Shown piece by piece: positions 33,462 through 42,395 of a DNA stretch of 42,424 nucleotides; positions within the stretch are counted from its first letter, which is position 1; each line of letters opens with the position of its first letter. Both the position numbers and the translations under genes were made by a program. Under the pieces are notes generated by a model. That model made no database searches, was not told the DNA's origin, and worked only from the letters and a program-made list of their open reading frames with translations. This stretch comes from Pelotomaculum sp. UBA3103 (GTDB lineage: Bacteria > Bacillota > Desulfotomaculia > Desulfotomaculales > Pelotomaculaceae). The stretch covers positions 1-42,424 of the forward strand of contig DFAP01000052.1 of assembly GCA_002365855.1 (NCBI GenBank), in the 5' to 3' direction.

Positions 33462-34415
33462 ATGAAGCTTCTGATAACCGGAGGAGCAGGATTTATCGGG
33501 TCAAATTTCATTCGCTATATCCACAATAAACATCATGGCTGGCAGATAATAAACCTTGACAAAATAAGCTATGCGGGTAATATGAAAAACCTGGAAGGGC
33601 TGGCCGGAGATCACTACCGTTTTGTCAAAGGGGATATAGCCGACACAGGGGTGGTGAATAAGATTTTCTGTGAAGGAATGGACATAGTCGTGAACTTCGC
33701 GGCTGAATCTCACGTTGACCGCAGTATTGATAACCCTGCCCCTTTTATCGAAAACAATATCAAAGGAACCCAGGTGCTCCTGGAAGCCGCACGTCGACGA
33801 GGGGTAACAAAATTTATTCAGGTCTCCACGGATGAGGTTTATGGTTCTCTTGGGCCGATCGGAATATTTAGAGAGGATTCGCCCCTCGCTCCCAACAGCC
33901 CTTATTCAGCCAGTAAAGCAGCGGCAGACCTGCTGTGCCGGTCCTACTTCAAAACCTACCGCTTGCCGGTAATCATTACCCGCTGCTCCAATAATTTTGG
34001 CGCGCGCCAGTTTCCCGAGAAACTCATTCCAGTAATTATAAATAATGCTCTAGAGAATAAGCCGGTACCCATTTACGGCGACGGACTAAACGTTCGCGAC
34101 TGGATTTACGTCGCCGACCACTGCCGCGCCCTGGAGGCCGTTATCCTGGGCGGCAGGGATGGGGAAGTGTATAACATAGGCGGCGGCAAAGAACTTACCA
34201 ACCTGGAACTGGCTGAGAAGATACTGAAGCAATTAGGAAAGCCGCGGAGTCTGATTCAACACGTAAAAGATCGACCGGGACATGACTGGCGCTACGCTGT
34301 GGACAGCAGTAAAATATGCCGTGAACTTGGCTGGCGGCCGGTGCATAACTTCCCCGAGGCTCTTCAGGAAACCATCAGGTGGTATGTCAGCAATCGTGGT
34401 TGGTGGAAGAACTAG
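33462..34415 (+). CDS. rmlB: dTDP-glucose 4,6-dehydratase
   Basis: 317 aa extended SDR. LLITGGAGFIGSNFIRYI at the N terminus, FAAESHVDRSI, STDEVYGSLG, YSASKAAADLLCRSYFKTY with the catalytic Tyr/Lys, and NIGGGKELTNLELAEKIL. It makes dTDP-4-keto-6-deoxyglucose, the RmlC substrate. ATG at 33462 follows GGAGGGAG; an in-frame ATG at 33381 would overlap the end of rmlA. Confidence 0.94.
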   Translation: MKLLITGGAGFIGSNFIRYIHNKHHGWQIINLDKISYAGNMKNLEGLAGDHYRFVKGDIADTGVVNKIFCEGMDIVVNFAAESHVDRSIDNPAPFIENNIKGTQVLLEAARRRGVTKFIQVSTDEVYGSLGPIGIFREDSPLAPNSPYSASKAAADLLCRSYFKTYRLPVIITRCSNNFGARQFPEKLIPVIINNALENKPVPIYGDGLNVRDWIYVADHCRALEAVILGGRDGEVYNIGGGKELTNLELAEKILKQLGKPRSLIQHVKDRPGHDWRYAVDSSKICRELGWRPVHNFPEALQETIRWYVSNRGWWKN

Positions 34416-34428
34416 AGGTGGTTAATAG

Positions 34429-35514
34429 TTGAAAGTACTTTTTCTCCCAACAGCTTCGTTGAACGATCCGGCCAGCAGATACAGGGTTTACCAGTACCTG
34501 GATTACCTGCGAGGACAGGGGATCTTTGCCGATTGTAAGGCAGGTGTATCTGATTTTATCTATGCCAGGTTTGCGCCTTATAAAGGTTTTTTGGCCAAGG
34601 TTATTTTTTTTGGTCTGAGGGCGTTATCCCGCATTCTGGCTATATTTTTGATCTGGCGTTACAACGTAATTTTTATTCAGCGGCTGGTACTGCCGCATGT
34701 TTATCCGTTTCCTGAAATGTTTATCTGCATTGTTGCCAGGCTGTTTAGAAAAAGGATCATCTTTGATTTTGATGATGCGATTTTTACAACGTACGCTCAC
34801 CGCAGAAAAACTTTAGCAGAAAAATTTACCGACACTAACAGGGTGGCCAGGATAATAGCCCGGTGCGACGTGGTAATTGCCGGCAACTCCTATCTGGCCG
34901 CCTACGCCAGGGCTTATAACAAGAATGTAGTGATTATTCCAACCGCGATTGATATGGCCAAATACCCGGCTAAACAAATTATTCACAAAAACCCGGATGA
35001 ACCGTATGTAATCGGCTGGATTGGTACGCCCAGTTCTTTGCCTTACCTCGATATTTTGAAACCAGTTTTTCAAGAAATCGCTAGAAAGTTCATAATCCAG
35101 GTACACATTATCGGTGGGCAAGATTATGACTGCTCAGGAGTTCAGGTAGAACACCTGCCGTGGTCCTTGCAGACTGAGGTGAGTCAAATTCTCACCTTTG
35201 ACATCGGGGTAATGCCCCTTGCCGGAAGCGAATATGACCAGGGAAAGTGCGGGTTGAAGCTTCTCCAGTATATGGCTGCCGGAATTCCAGCGGTTGGCTC
35301 AGCCGTTGGCGCGAACAATGAAATTATAACTGACGGAGTGGACGGCTATTTGGCCATGTCTTCGGAGGAGTGGGTGGAAAAAATCTGCGGCTTGATTCAG
35401 TCAACTCAACTACGCCTGGAGATGGGCAGGCGTGGTCGGGAGACTGTTGAGCATTGCTTTTCCATCGAGGCCAATTTGCCCGAGTTGGTAAACGTTCTCA
35501 GGAGGCGCCAATAA
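34429..35514 (+). CDS. Glycosyltransferase, family 4-like
   Basis: 361 aa GT-B enzyme. MKVLFLPTASLNDPASRYRVYQYLDYLR at the N terminus, FDFDDAIFTTYAHRRKT, then the C-terminal donor-binding domain with IGWIGTPSSLPYLDILKPVF, IGVMPLAGSEYDQGKCGLKLLQYMAAGIPAVGS (the EX7E-like region is AGSEYDQGKCGLKLLQYM). TTG at 34429 behind AGAGGTGG. It adds a sugar to the polysaccharide repeat; donor and linkage cannot be read. Confidence 0.85.
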   Translation: MKVLFLPTASLNDPASRYRVYQYLDYLRGQGIFADCKAGVSDFIYARFAPYKGFLAKVIFFGLRALSRILAIFLIWRYNVIFIQRLVLPHVYPFPEMFICIVARLFRKRIIFDFDDAIFTTYAHRRKTLAEKFTDTNRVARIIARCDVVIAGNSYLAAYARAYNKNVVIIPTAIDMAKYPAKQIIHKNPDEPYVIGWIGTPSSLPYLDILKPVFQEIARKFIIQVHIIGGQDYDCSGVQVEHLPWSLQTEVSQILTFDIGVMPLAGSEYDQGKCGLKLLQYMAAGIPAVGSAVGANNEIITDGVDGYLAMSSEEWVEKICGLIQSTQLRLEMGRRGRETVEHCFSIEANLPELVNVLRRRQ

Positions 35515-35562
35515 ATTATTGTCACGGATGCATCGTACTAATCTTAAGATTTTTTAAATTAA

Positions 35563-36516
35563 TCAACAAATCCTTCGCGCCCAAACCGTCATGCGGCCTG
35601 TTTGACCTAATAGGCTTAAAATATAAGCCAACGGATAAAGAAAATAATTCTTATACCCAACCTTTTCAGGGAATTCAATAAAATGCTTTGTTAGTTTATT
35701 GCTATATCCACGATCCTGGAGGACGTAACCTATACTGGCAACCAGGTTGCTTAGCACGCGCTGGTGAAATACCCGTTCCATCCGCCAGCCGCCCCGCTCC
35801 AAAACCTTGCGCAAAGTTTTTGGGGTGTAATGGTAAAGATGCGTGGGTAACTGCAGGGCATACCAAAGATCTTTAAATAAACAGAACTCCAGGGCAGCGG
35901 CGTTAGGTGTGGAAATGACAAGCCAACCGCCGGGACGTATCCAACGAGCCAGTTTTTGAAGCGCCAATACGGGATCGTACAAGTGTTCAAGAACCATCCA
36001 CCCCACTACTAAATCGTACGGCTGTTGCGGCTCGGGTGCAGCTTCCAGGGAGCCTGTATGGACATGGTAACCCAGGGCGAGCGCATTCTTGGCAGCCTGA
36101 GGTGAAAACTCGATTCCTTCAACTTCCCATCCTTTTGCAGCCATTCGATGCATAAAGGCTCCAGAGGCACACCCAATTTCAAGCATTCGGCCTGGATTAA
36201 TCTTGGGTAAACGGTCGGTATTGAACACGAAAACTTTACGGGCGACGCGATACAATAATGGGCGGGGGTTGCGGTGAAGCCGGTCTGCAGTTATTTTCGT
36301 GCCATGATATGGACCGTAGTTTTCCGGATAGTAAAAACCGATGGTCTCCGGGGTCGGGTGCGGATCCGTCCGCATAAGACCGCAAATACCACAACGAACT
36401 AACGTAAACTCTCCCGGAAGGCCGTGCAACCGGTCGCACCCTCTTAAAATAATTTCATCTTCCCCCGTACATCCAAGGGGGCAGGGCTTTGATTCAAATT
36501 CGAATTTATCCGACAT
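35563..36516 (-). CDS. Class I SAM-dependent methyltransferase with Cys-rich N terminus
   Basis: 317 aa. N-terminal Cys motif CPLGCTGEDE and RCGICGLMRTDPHP (a zinc-like ribbon typical of sugar methyltransferases), then motif I MLEIGCASGAFMHRMA, YDLVVGWMVLEHLYDP, and WIRPGGWLVISTPN. The architecture matches small-molecule/sugar methyltransferases of polysaccharide clusters. ATG at 36516 (AAGGGTGAGTGG upstream) is 13 nt after the flippase stop; a longer start at 36555 would overlap it. Confidence 0.82.
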   Translation of the reverse strand: MSDKFEFESKPCPLGCTGEDEIILRGCDRLHGLPGEFTLVRCGICGLMRTDPHPTPETIGFYYPENYGPYHGTKITADRLHRNPRPLLYRVARKVFVFNTDRLPKINPGRMLEIGCASGAFMHRMAAKGWEVEGIEFSPQAAKNALALGYHVHTGSLEAAPEPQQPYDLVVGWMVLEHLYDPVLALQKLARWIRPGGWLVISTPNAAALEFCLFKDLWYALQLPTHLYHYTPKTLRKVLERGGWRMERVFHQRVLSNLVASIGYVLQDRGYSNKLTKHFIEFPEKVGYKNYFLYPLAYILSLLGQTGRMTVWARRIC

Positions 36517-36529
36517 TAACCACTCACCC

Positions 36530-37819
36530 TTAAATAGATCTATTTTCATCCCCATCCTGGATCAGCTTCCGGAGATGCCTTGACAAGGCAATTTGATATA
36601 AAATAACGTTTAAAAAATTATATAGAGTAGTACCCGCAGCTATACCTAAAACTCCCCATTTATAGAAACCGGCAACTTTAAAACCAAGGCCCAGAGTAAA
36701 ACCAATAACGCCAATCCTGGTTGGTATTTTAGTATTACCTTTGGCATAGAAGCTTGTGGAAAGGATTAGCCCCATGGCGCCCCCTATCCAGACACCGGCC
36801 AATGCAACCAGGAGCCGCCATAATATTAAAACTTCAGCTTCACCAAAACGGTTATGCCCAAACAGTAGTCCAAGAAACTGCTGGCCGACCAGCAAGAGAC
36901 ACAGAAATCCCGCTCCTGTTATCATTACAATCCAAAACAACCGGTTGCGTACAATCGTTCGGAAGGACTGCCAATCCCCGCAGTGGGCTTTCTGGGCCAA
37001 TAGTGGCACCATAGGTGAGGCCACGGCTTTGTTAAGGATCTGGTTTCCGGCGGCATAAATCTGCTGAGCCAGGTGTAGTAAGGAAAGTCCGCCTACCAAG
37101 GTCATAGATGCTAAAAAGCGGTCGATAAACTGGTCGGATTTGTAATAAATGGTTCCCAACAAAAGAGGACGAAGCCGTTTCCACGCCTCCTTAACAGACT
37201 TGCTGCGCCAGTCAGGCCTCCGGTAAGAACCTATGCCGGGCAACAACAATATTGTTTGAATAACGACCTTCAACACCATGGCCCAGGCGGCTGACGATAC
37301 ACCAAAACGTGGCAATCCCCAGAGAAGGAATGCTAAACCGGCGATTGTCGCAAGTATGGAGATCAGCTCTACCCGAATAAACCTTTGCCGGGCGTGATTG
37401 ACGGATAAAAGCACGCCGTTAAGCGCCATGAATACCATGCTTATCAATTGAATCCGGGTTAACGATATAGTTAATAATTTCGTGCTAATATTAAAACCTG
37501 GAACTGTCCACGGTACCCAGGCGCCGGCGGTGACAAAAAGCACTGTAGCGATCCCGCCGAACAAAAGGCCTATCCCCTGTAAAAAGCTCCAGGCATCCTG
37601 ATTCAATTTTGTCTCATCACTGGTAGCCAGCATCGGCACCAAGACATGCGTTAATGAACTACTGACCACAGCCAATACCAATTGGGGGACCACCATGCCT
37701 GCAAATAGGGCGTCCGTTTCGGCACCAGGGCCGAGTATTGTAACAACATACCACTGGTAAATAAAGACCAGCAAAATATTTAAGCCGGCAAGGCTGCCTA
37801 ATGTTAACGCAATTCGCAT
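36530..37819 (-). CDS. Lipid-linked oligosaccharide flippase, MurJ/MviN-like
   Basis: 429 aa with about 12-14 hydrophobic segments. The start SLAGLNILLVFIYQWYVVTILGPGAETDALFAGMVVPQLVL is characteristic of the MurJ/MVF family (conserved G..ETDAF pattern). In a polysaccharide locus it more likely exports an undecaprenyl-linked repeat unit than lipid II. ATG at 37819 follows the preceding intergenic gap of 80 nt. It is first of the pair flippase-methyltransferase. Confidence 0.85.
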   Translation of the reverse strand: MRIALTLGSLAGLNILLVFIYQWYVVTILGPGAETDALFAGMVVPQLVLAVVSSSLTHVLVPMLATSDETKLNQDAWSFLQGIGLLFGGIATVLFVTAGAWVPWTVPGFNISTKLLTISLTRIQLISMVFMALNGVLLSVNHARQRFIRVELISILATIAGLAFLLWGLPRFGVSSAAWAMVLKVVIQTILLLPGIGSYRRPDWRSKSVKEAWKRLRPLLLGTIYYKSDQFIDRFLASMTLVGGLSLLHLAQQIYAAGNQILNKAVASPMVPLLAQKAHCGDWQSFRTIVRNRLFWIVMITGAGFLCLLLVGQQFLGLLFGHNRFGEAEVLILWRLLVALAGVWIGGAMGLILSTSFYAKGNTKIPTRIGVIGFTLGLGFKVAGFYKWGVLGIAAGTTLYNFLNVILYQIALSRHLRKLIQDGDENRSI

Positions 37820-37900
37820 TACTGTCTATCACTGTCCAGTGCCATCCACCCTTTTGTTTAAGACGGCAAGTTTGTAAATGCCCTGTCTGTTTTGATTAAT

Positions 37901-39076
37901 CTAACGTACATAGGCCATAATGTCCTCGTATAATTCCTCATAACGGGCAACGATTAAAGGCAGGTTAAAAAGCTCCTCAATGCGGCGCCTGGCTGCCGAC
38001 CCTAACAGGCTTCTTCTTTCCGGGCCTATCTTGATTAGTTCGCTCCAACCCTCCGCCAAAGCATGAGGGTTTTTGGGGGGTACGACTATACCCGTTTTGC
38101 CCACAATCAGGGCCGAATCTCCCGCGTCAGTTACAACGCAAGGTACGCCGCAGGCCATGGCCTCGCCAATAACATTGGGAAACCCCTCGCTATATGAACA
38201 AGAAGTAGCAATGTCCAGGGCGGCAGTAAGACGCGGGATATCCTCCCGCCGCCCCAAAAGATGACACCGGGTCGATATGTCTGCTGCTGTAATCCATTGG
38301 ACCAAATCAGGATTTTCCCGGGTGACCCCTTCTCCACAGAGCATGAAGTGGACATCAGGTATGGAAGCGTAAAGACAGGCTGCGGCACAGATAAAATTTC
38401 GATGGTCCTTTTGCGGGTTGAAGCGCCCTACCAGACCAATTAGCGGTGTTTCTTCAGGGATGCCCAACTCCCTGCGCACTGATAATCTTGCTTCTGGATC
38501 CGGCCTGAAGGTTGCGAGGTCGAAGCCGTTGGGGATGACTATCATCATTTCCCCCGCATAGCCTAAATCTGTGTGTATCCGCCTGGAAGCCTCCGAACAA
38601 CATACTATTCTGGCCGGCAACCAGCGGGACAACAGGCCACAGGTTCTGGCGATCCAGATGGTTGTTCGCTTGCTGCTCTGAGGATCAAGTTTACTGTGGC
38701 GGATCCCCCAGATGACCGGGATACCGCCGGCCAACTTAGACGCAAGTCCGCCTATGAGGTCTGCGTGGTACATCCAAGTCTGGATGTAATGTGGGGGGTC
38801 CTGCCGGATCCAGCGGACAAGACGTAGCAAACTCAGCGGGTTCGGCACACTCCGGCGCATTCCCAAAGCTCGCACCGGCACCCCAAGTTCCTGGATCTTT
38901 CTGCCAACTGGCCCGATATCCATCAGCGATATTACTTTTATATCAATAGCCTCCCGCTCCATATGCGAGAGAAGCTTATAAAGCATCATTTCGGCGCCGC
39001 CGGTGTTAAGGCCGGTTATGAGGTGCAACATCTTAATTTTAAAGGACTCTTTTTCGTTCATCTTATCAACATCCAT
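37901..39076 (-). CDS. Glycosyltransferase family 4 (group 1)
   Basis: 391 aa GT-B. N-terminal acceptor domain KMLHLITGLNTGGAEMMLYKLLSHM; WGIRHSKLDPQSSKRTTIW; donor domain with LIGLVGRFNPQKDHRNFI, CHLLGRREDIPRL, and SCSYSEGFPNVIGEAMACGVPCVVTDAGDSA with the EX7E pair. Donor sugar unknown. The start could be ATG at 39076 or ATG 15 nt inside. It is separated from the flippase by 81 nt on the same strand. Confidence 0.88.
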   Translation of the reverse strand: MDVDKMNEKESFKIKMLHLITGLNTGGAEMMLYKLLSHMEREAIDIKVISLMDIGPVGRKIQELGVPVRALGMRRSVPNPLSLLRLVRWIRQDPPHYIQTWMYHADLIGGLASKLAGGIPVIWGIRHSKLDPQSSKRTTIWIARTCGLLSRWLPARIVCCSEASRRIHTDLGYAGEMMIVIPNGFDLATFRPDPEARLSVRRELGIPEETPLIGLVGRFNPQKDHRNFICAAACLYASIPDVHFMLCGEGVTRENPDLVQWITAADISTRCHLLGRREDIPRLTAALDIATSCSYSEGFPNVIGEAMACGVPCVVTDAGDSALIVGKTGIVVPPKNPHALAEGWSELIKIGPERRSLLGSAARRRIEELFNLPLIVARYEELYEDIMAYVR

Positions 39077-39115
39077 ACAGAATTATAAACATTAAAGCTA
39101 AAAAACGGTAATGTT

Positions 39116-39153
39116 AGAGTGAGGGGAAAGTTGCGACTTTTTTCCCTCACTCT
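39116..39153. terminator. Strong inverted repeat between rhodanese and glycosyltransferase genes
   Basis: AGAGTGAGGG pairs perfectly with CCCTCACTCT around an 18-nt centre. No T run follows on the minus strand, so it is a possible terminator or a processing hairpin. Confidence 0.4.
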
Positions 39154-39181
39154 TGATTATTGCGCAGGTTATACAATACTT

Positions 39182-40159
39182 TTATACGCCTTTCTCAATA
39201 GGCCTTTCTCTGTATCTCCATTCTTTAAAACCGCCATCGTAGTTTTTCACGTTGGGGTACCCCATTAATTCATGGAGAACAAACCAGACTAAAGAGGATT
39301 GTGAGCCGGTATCCGAATAAACGAATACGTTTTTGTCCGAAGTGACTTCCTTCCCGGTAAAAATGGCTGTTAACTCCTGCAACGGCTTAAAAGTCTCGTC
39401 GTTATTCAGGATATCATTAATACTGATATTAACGCTGGAGGGGATGTGTCCGCTTGAAAATTCATCGCTTGTACGGGCGTCGACAATAATGGCGTTGGGG
39501 TCATTACCAAGCAAGATGTTTCCCAGTTCTTTCAGGTTTGTAGTGTAACTTTCGTCAGCCTTGGCCGCGTTGAATTCAAACTTGGATGGCGGGAGTTTTC
39601 TTTTAGTTCTTTCGGTCGTTGTTTGGTAACCAGACTCTAACCATTTTTCAAAGCCGCCGTCAAGAATCTGGATTTCATTGTCACATCCATACATCTTAAA
39701 CATCCAATAGATCCGTCCTTGCAGGCCGTTATCGTTACCATAAATAACGATTTTGCAATGATTGTCGATGCCCAACTCCCTCAGGTACCGTTGTATATGC
39801 TTTGGGGGCGCTATACTGTACCAACGGGCGGGGTCCTGGTAGTGGGTACGCAGTAAAGCAAGCGCTCCGGGTATGTGGCCGGCCTCGTAAAACTCCCTAT
39901 AGGCCTTGGCATTAGCGCTGCGCGCGTCAATGATTGTCAGGTTGGGATCATTAAGAATATTGTTGAGTTCGCTGACACTGATTAAAGCATTCGGATTACT
40001 GTAGTTCGCTGGTTTTTCCGCGGCCAGTTGAGCCGGATCTTCCTGTGTTGGCTGCACGACGACTGAGGACCTTTTACAGCCCGCCAGGATACTTAGGGCA
40101 CCGGCGAAAACAAAGAAGGTAACCAGGCAGTATATTATAAGTTTATTTTTTCTATTCAT
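39182..40159 (-). CDS. Double-rhodanese lipoprotein lacking the catalytic cysteine (copy 1)
   Basis: 325 aa. Signal peptide with lipobox LAGC (lipid Cys28) places it outside the membrane. Two rhodanese domains follow: about 60-180 (VSELNNILNDPNLTIIDAR, ILDGGFEKWLESGYQ) and 205-318 (NAIIVDARTSDEFSSGHIPSSVN, NYDGGFKEWR). At the active-site loop where thiosulfate/mercaptopyruvate sulfurtransferases have Cys, this protein has Ser282 (VYSDTGSQSS). No other Cys is near. It should therefore not carry a persulfide and may bind sulfur compounds or sulfur-bearing proteins. It shares layout with the next rhodanese gene. Confidence 0.85.
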   Translation of the reverse strand: MNRKNKLIIYCLVTFFVFAGALSILAGCKRSSVVVQPTQEDPAQLAAEKPANYSNPNALISVSELNNILNDPNLTIIDARSANAKAYREFYEAGHIPGALALLRTHYQDPARWYSIAPPKHIQRYLRELGIDNHCKIVIYGNDNGLQGRIYWMFKMYGCDNEIQILDGGFEKWLESGYQTTTERTKRKLPPSKFEFNAAKADESYTTNLKELGNILLGNDPNAIIVDARTSDEFSSGHIPSSVNISINDILNNDETFKPLQELTAIFTGKEVTSDKNVFVYSDTGSQSSLVWFVLHELMGYPNVKNYDGGFKEWRYRERPIEKGV

Positions 40160-40205
40160 TTACTTCTATTAACCTCTCTTGCAATATTCTTTAATTAAGT
40201 AATGT

Positions 40206-40292
40206 CCGCTCCGCCACGGGGACGCTTCCATCGTCTCCCCTTCGGTCCTTCGCTACGCTTCGGGGACGCTCGAACCGTCCCCATGGCTTCGC
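40206..40292. repeat. REP-like palindromic element
   Basis: A dense set of GGGGACG/CGTCCCC half-sites (e.g. GGGGACG...CGTCCCC read on the minus strand) occupies the intergenic space between two rhodanese genes. The 29 bp at 40264-40292 are repeated exactly in inverted orientation at 42396-42424. It resembles dispersed repeats of related Firmicutes. Confidence 0.65.
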
Positions 40293-40347
40293 AACCTCTC
40301 TTGCAAAATCCTGATAAATTCTTTTAAAATTTATCATTTTTTTAATA

Positions 40348-41313
40348 TTAGCCTTTTTCCACTTGTCGCTGGTATTGAAGCCATTCATTAAAAGATCCGT
40401 CATAGTTTTTTGCACTTGGATATCCCAGAAGCTCTGAAAGGGCAAACCAAACCAGTGAGGATAGAATACCGTCGTTGGCGTAAACAATAACTTTTTTATC
40501 TTTCGTAATAATTTTATCTTCAAATAACTGTTTCAGGTCGGGAGCCGTTTTAAAGGTCATATCCTTATTAAATAGCAAAGACCATGCGACATTAACGCTG
40601 CCGGGTATGTGTTCTTTGATATATTCCTCCTTGCTCCGGGCATCCACAATAACACAACTTCCGCTGCCGATTGATGCTTCCACCTCGTCAAGCGTCGCAA
40701 GCATCGACTCTGCTGTTGATTTCGTTAAGTCAAACTCAAACGTGGAGGTTGAGCGCTTGGATTTTACAGTGGATATATCGTAGCCGGACTCCTTCCACTT
40801 ATCCAGGCCGCCATCCAAAATTTTTACGCTGTCATAGCCATACATTTTCAAAGCCCAGTACAATCGAGCCTGCAAGCCGTCATTGCCATAGAGAACTATG
40901 TTAGTGTTGTTACTGACTCCGCTTTTCCCGAGAACATTTTGAAGCTGAAGCGGTGAAGCTATCCTGCCAATGTACACAGGATGGTAGTAGTGGCTGTACA
41001 AAATAGGTATTGCCCCGGGTATGTGGCCGATTGGGTAGGATTTCTGGTATATATTGTTGGTTCTGCCACGGGTATCAAAAGTAAGCGTACTGGGATCAAA
41101 AATTATTTCGTTTAATTCATAGACGCTGATGAGGGCTTCAGGATGTGCATAACCCGCTATTTTATCTGCCGCCGCCAGGCTGGCCGCCGCATCTTCTTTT
41201 TCCTGTTCCACCGGCGCAGGTGTATATACTGTTTGCTTGCGGTTGCAACCTCCAAGAAAACTGACTCCTGCAATGGTGACTATTAAAATGATAATCAGGA
41301 CCGGAATGGACAA
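40348..41313 (-). CDS. Double-rhodanese lipoprotein lacking the catalytic cysteine (copy 2)
   Basis: 321 aa. N-terminal hydrophobic signal with lipobox LGGC (Cys23). Two rhodanese domains: about 60-180 and 205-315 (CVIVDARSKEEYIKEHIPGSVN, IVYANDGILSSLVW, NYDGSFNEWLQ). The catalytic Cys position holds Ala279. It is about one third to one half identical by eye to the copy 1 protein, so the genes are paralogues. The TTG at 41313 is the start as read; GAGGTG lies about 18 nt upstream, rather far, so the true start is uncertain. Confidence 0.82.
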   Translation of the reverse strand: MSIPVLIIILIVTIAGVSFLGGCNRKQTVYTPAPVEQEKEDAAASLAAADKIAGYAHPEALISVYELNEIIFDPSTLTFDTRGRTNNIYQKSYPIGHIPGAIPILYSHYYHPVYIGRIASPLQLQNVLGKSGVSNNTNIVLYGNDGLQARLYWALKMYGYDSVKILDGGLDKWKESGYDISTVKSKRSTSTFEFDLTKSTAESMLATLDEVEASIGSGSCVIVDARSKEEYIKEHIPGSVNVAWSLLFNKDMTFKTAPDLKQLFEDKIITKDKKVIVYANDGILSSLVWFALSELLGYPSAKNYDGSFNEWLQYQRQVEKG

Positions 41314-41584
41314 TCTTTTTACAGCTGTTTCACCTCTTTCTTGAGCGATTATGTGCCTTCTATAAGTAAGTTCTTTTTAATGAACATTAACACCACCTTT
41401 CTCACCCATAACCATATTTATAAGATTCTTCCAAACATCTTATGAAGATGGCGTGTCAGAAGTTACAATTCCAGAAAAGCAGATAATTTAAAAAATGTGG
41501 CTGTCACACGAACCTTTTATATGGCATAAAATAACAAGGAATTGGTCAGAAAGGTTTGTGAAAGTTGGTTTTAGGGAGGTGATA

Positions 41585-42364
41585 ATGTTCATGTGGATAT
41601 GGGTAATAATTATCAGCGCCGTTCTTGCCGCACTCTTTTTGGTTGTAACTGTAGCTCAAATGGAAGCGGGGGCAAAGCTGAAGTTCAGGTGGTTGGCGCT
41701 GACCTTTTGTTCTCTTGCCATAATGACGGTGTTAATGATTAGTAAACCCAGGGATAAAATGGAACAAATTGATTATATGCCTGTTCCTCCTGTTACGGAA
41801 AATGTTGATGAACCGGAGGATGCGACGACAAAGATAAGCGCATCTGCATCCACCGGCCCTGTGAGCGGTTCCGCCGGGGCTAAGGAGTCGCAAGGAATGA
41901 TTGGTAATACCCAGGGAACTCAGGAGCTGACCGAAAATATACAGGAAAAAGCCAACGGGGAATATCATTATTACGGAGATCCTGTGCTGAAGGAAATTTT
42001 GGAATTAAAGCGTCAGGCTGTAGAAAACCGAAAGGTAGCGGTTTCGGAGGAGTCCTCTGGAAACCCCTCAGATATGGAATTTACTGATTCCGAGTCCCAT
42101 ATCCAGGTTAGTGAGCAAATGAAAAGTTTAGATTCCAGGCAAGTCGGAGAACAACAAGATACAGCTAAAGCAAGGGTTTTGGCATCAACCCTTAATGTCA
42201 GGGACAAACGAAGTTTGGACGGCCGGATTGTCGGGTCGTTAAGCTCTGGCGATATTATAGAGGTTGTCGGTCAAACTGATGATACAGGTGAGTGGAGTAA
42301 TATAAAGTTAAGTTCAGGGCAAACCGGATGGGTTATGAAAAAGTACTTGCATTTTTATCCTTAG
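41585..42364 (+). CDS. Membrane-anchored SH3b-domain protein
   Basis: 259 aa. Two hydrophobic segments near the N terminus (about residues 4-24 and 34-52), a polar Ser/Thr/Glu-rich linker (to about 190), and a C-terminal bacterial SH3 domain (ARVLASTLNVRDKRSLDG... GWVMKKYLHFYP). SH3b domains often bind cell wall. ATG at 41585 follows TTAGGGAGGTGATA; the longer upstream frame has no such site. Function unknown. Confidence 0.8.
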   Translation: MFMWIWVIIISAVLAALFLVVTVAQMEAGAKLKFRWLALTFCSLAIMTVLMISKPRDKMEQIDYMPVPPVTENVDEPEDATTKISASASTGPVSGSAGAKESQGMIGNTQGTQELTENIQEKANGEYHYYGDPVLKEILELKRQAVENRKVAVSEESSGNPSDMEFTDSESHIQVSEQMKSLDSRQVGEQQDTAKARVLASTLNVRDKRSLDGRIVGSLSSGDIIEVVGQTDDTGEWSNIKLSSGQTGWVMKKYLHFYP

Positions 42365-42395
42365 ACACGAATAATACAGCGTGATCTAAAGGTTA

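Noticed and set aside
40191..40523. 110-codon minus-strand frame over the REP-like element
   Set aside because: It runs out of frame into the rhodanese copy 2 gene and through the palindromic repeat; no ribosome-binding site or family match.
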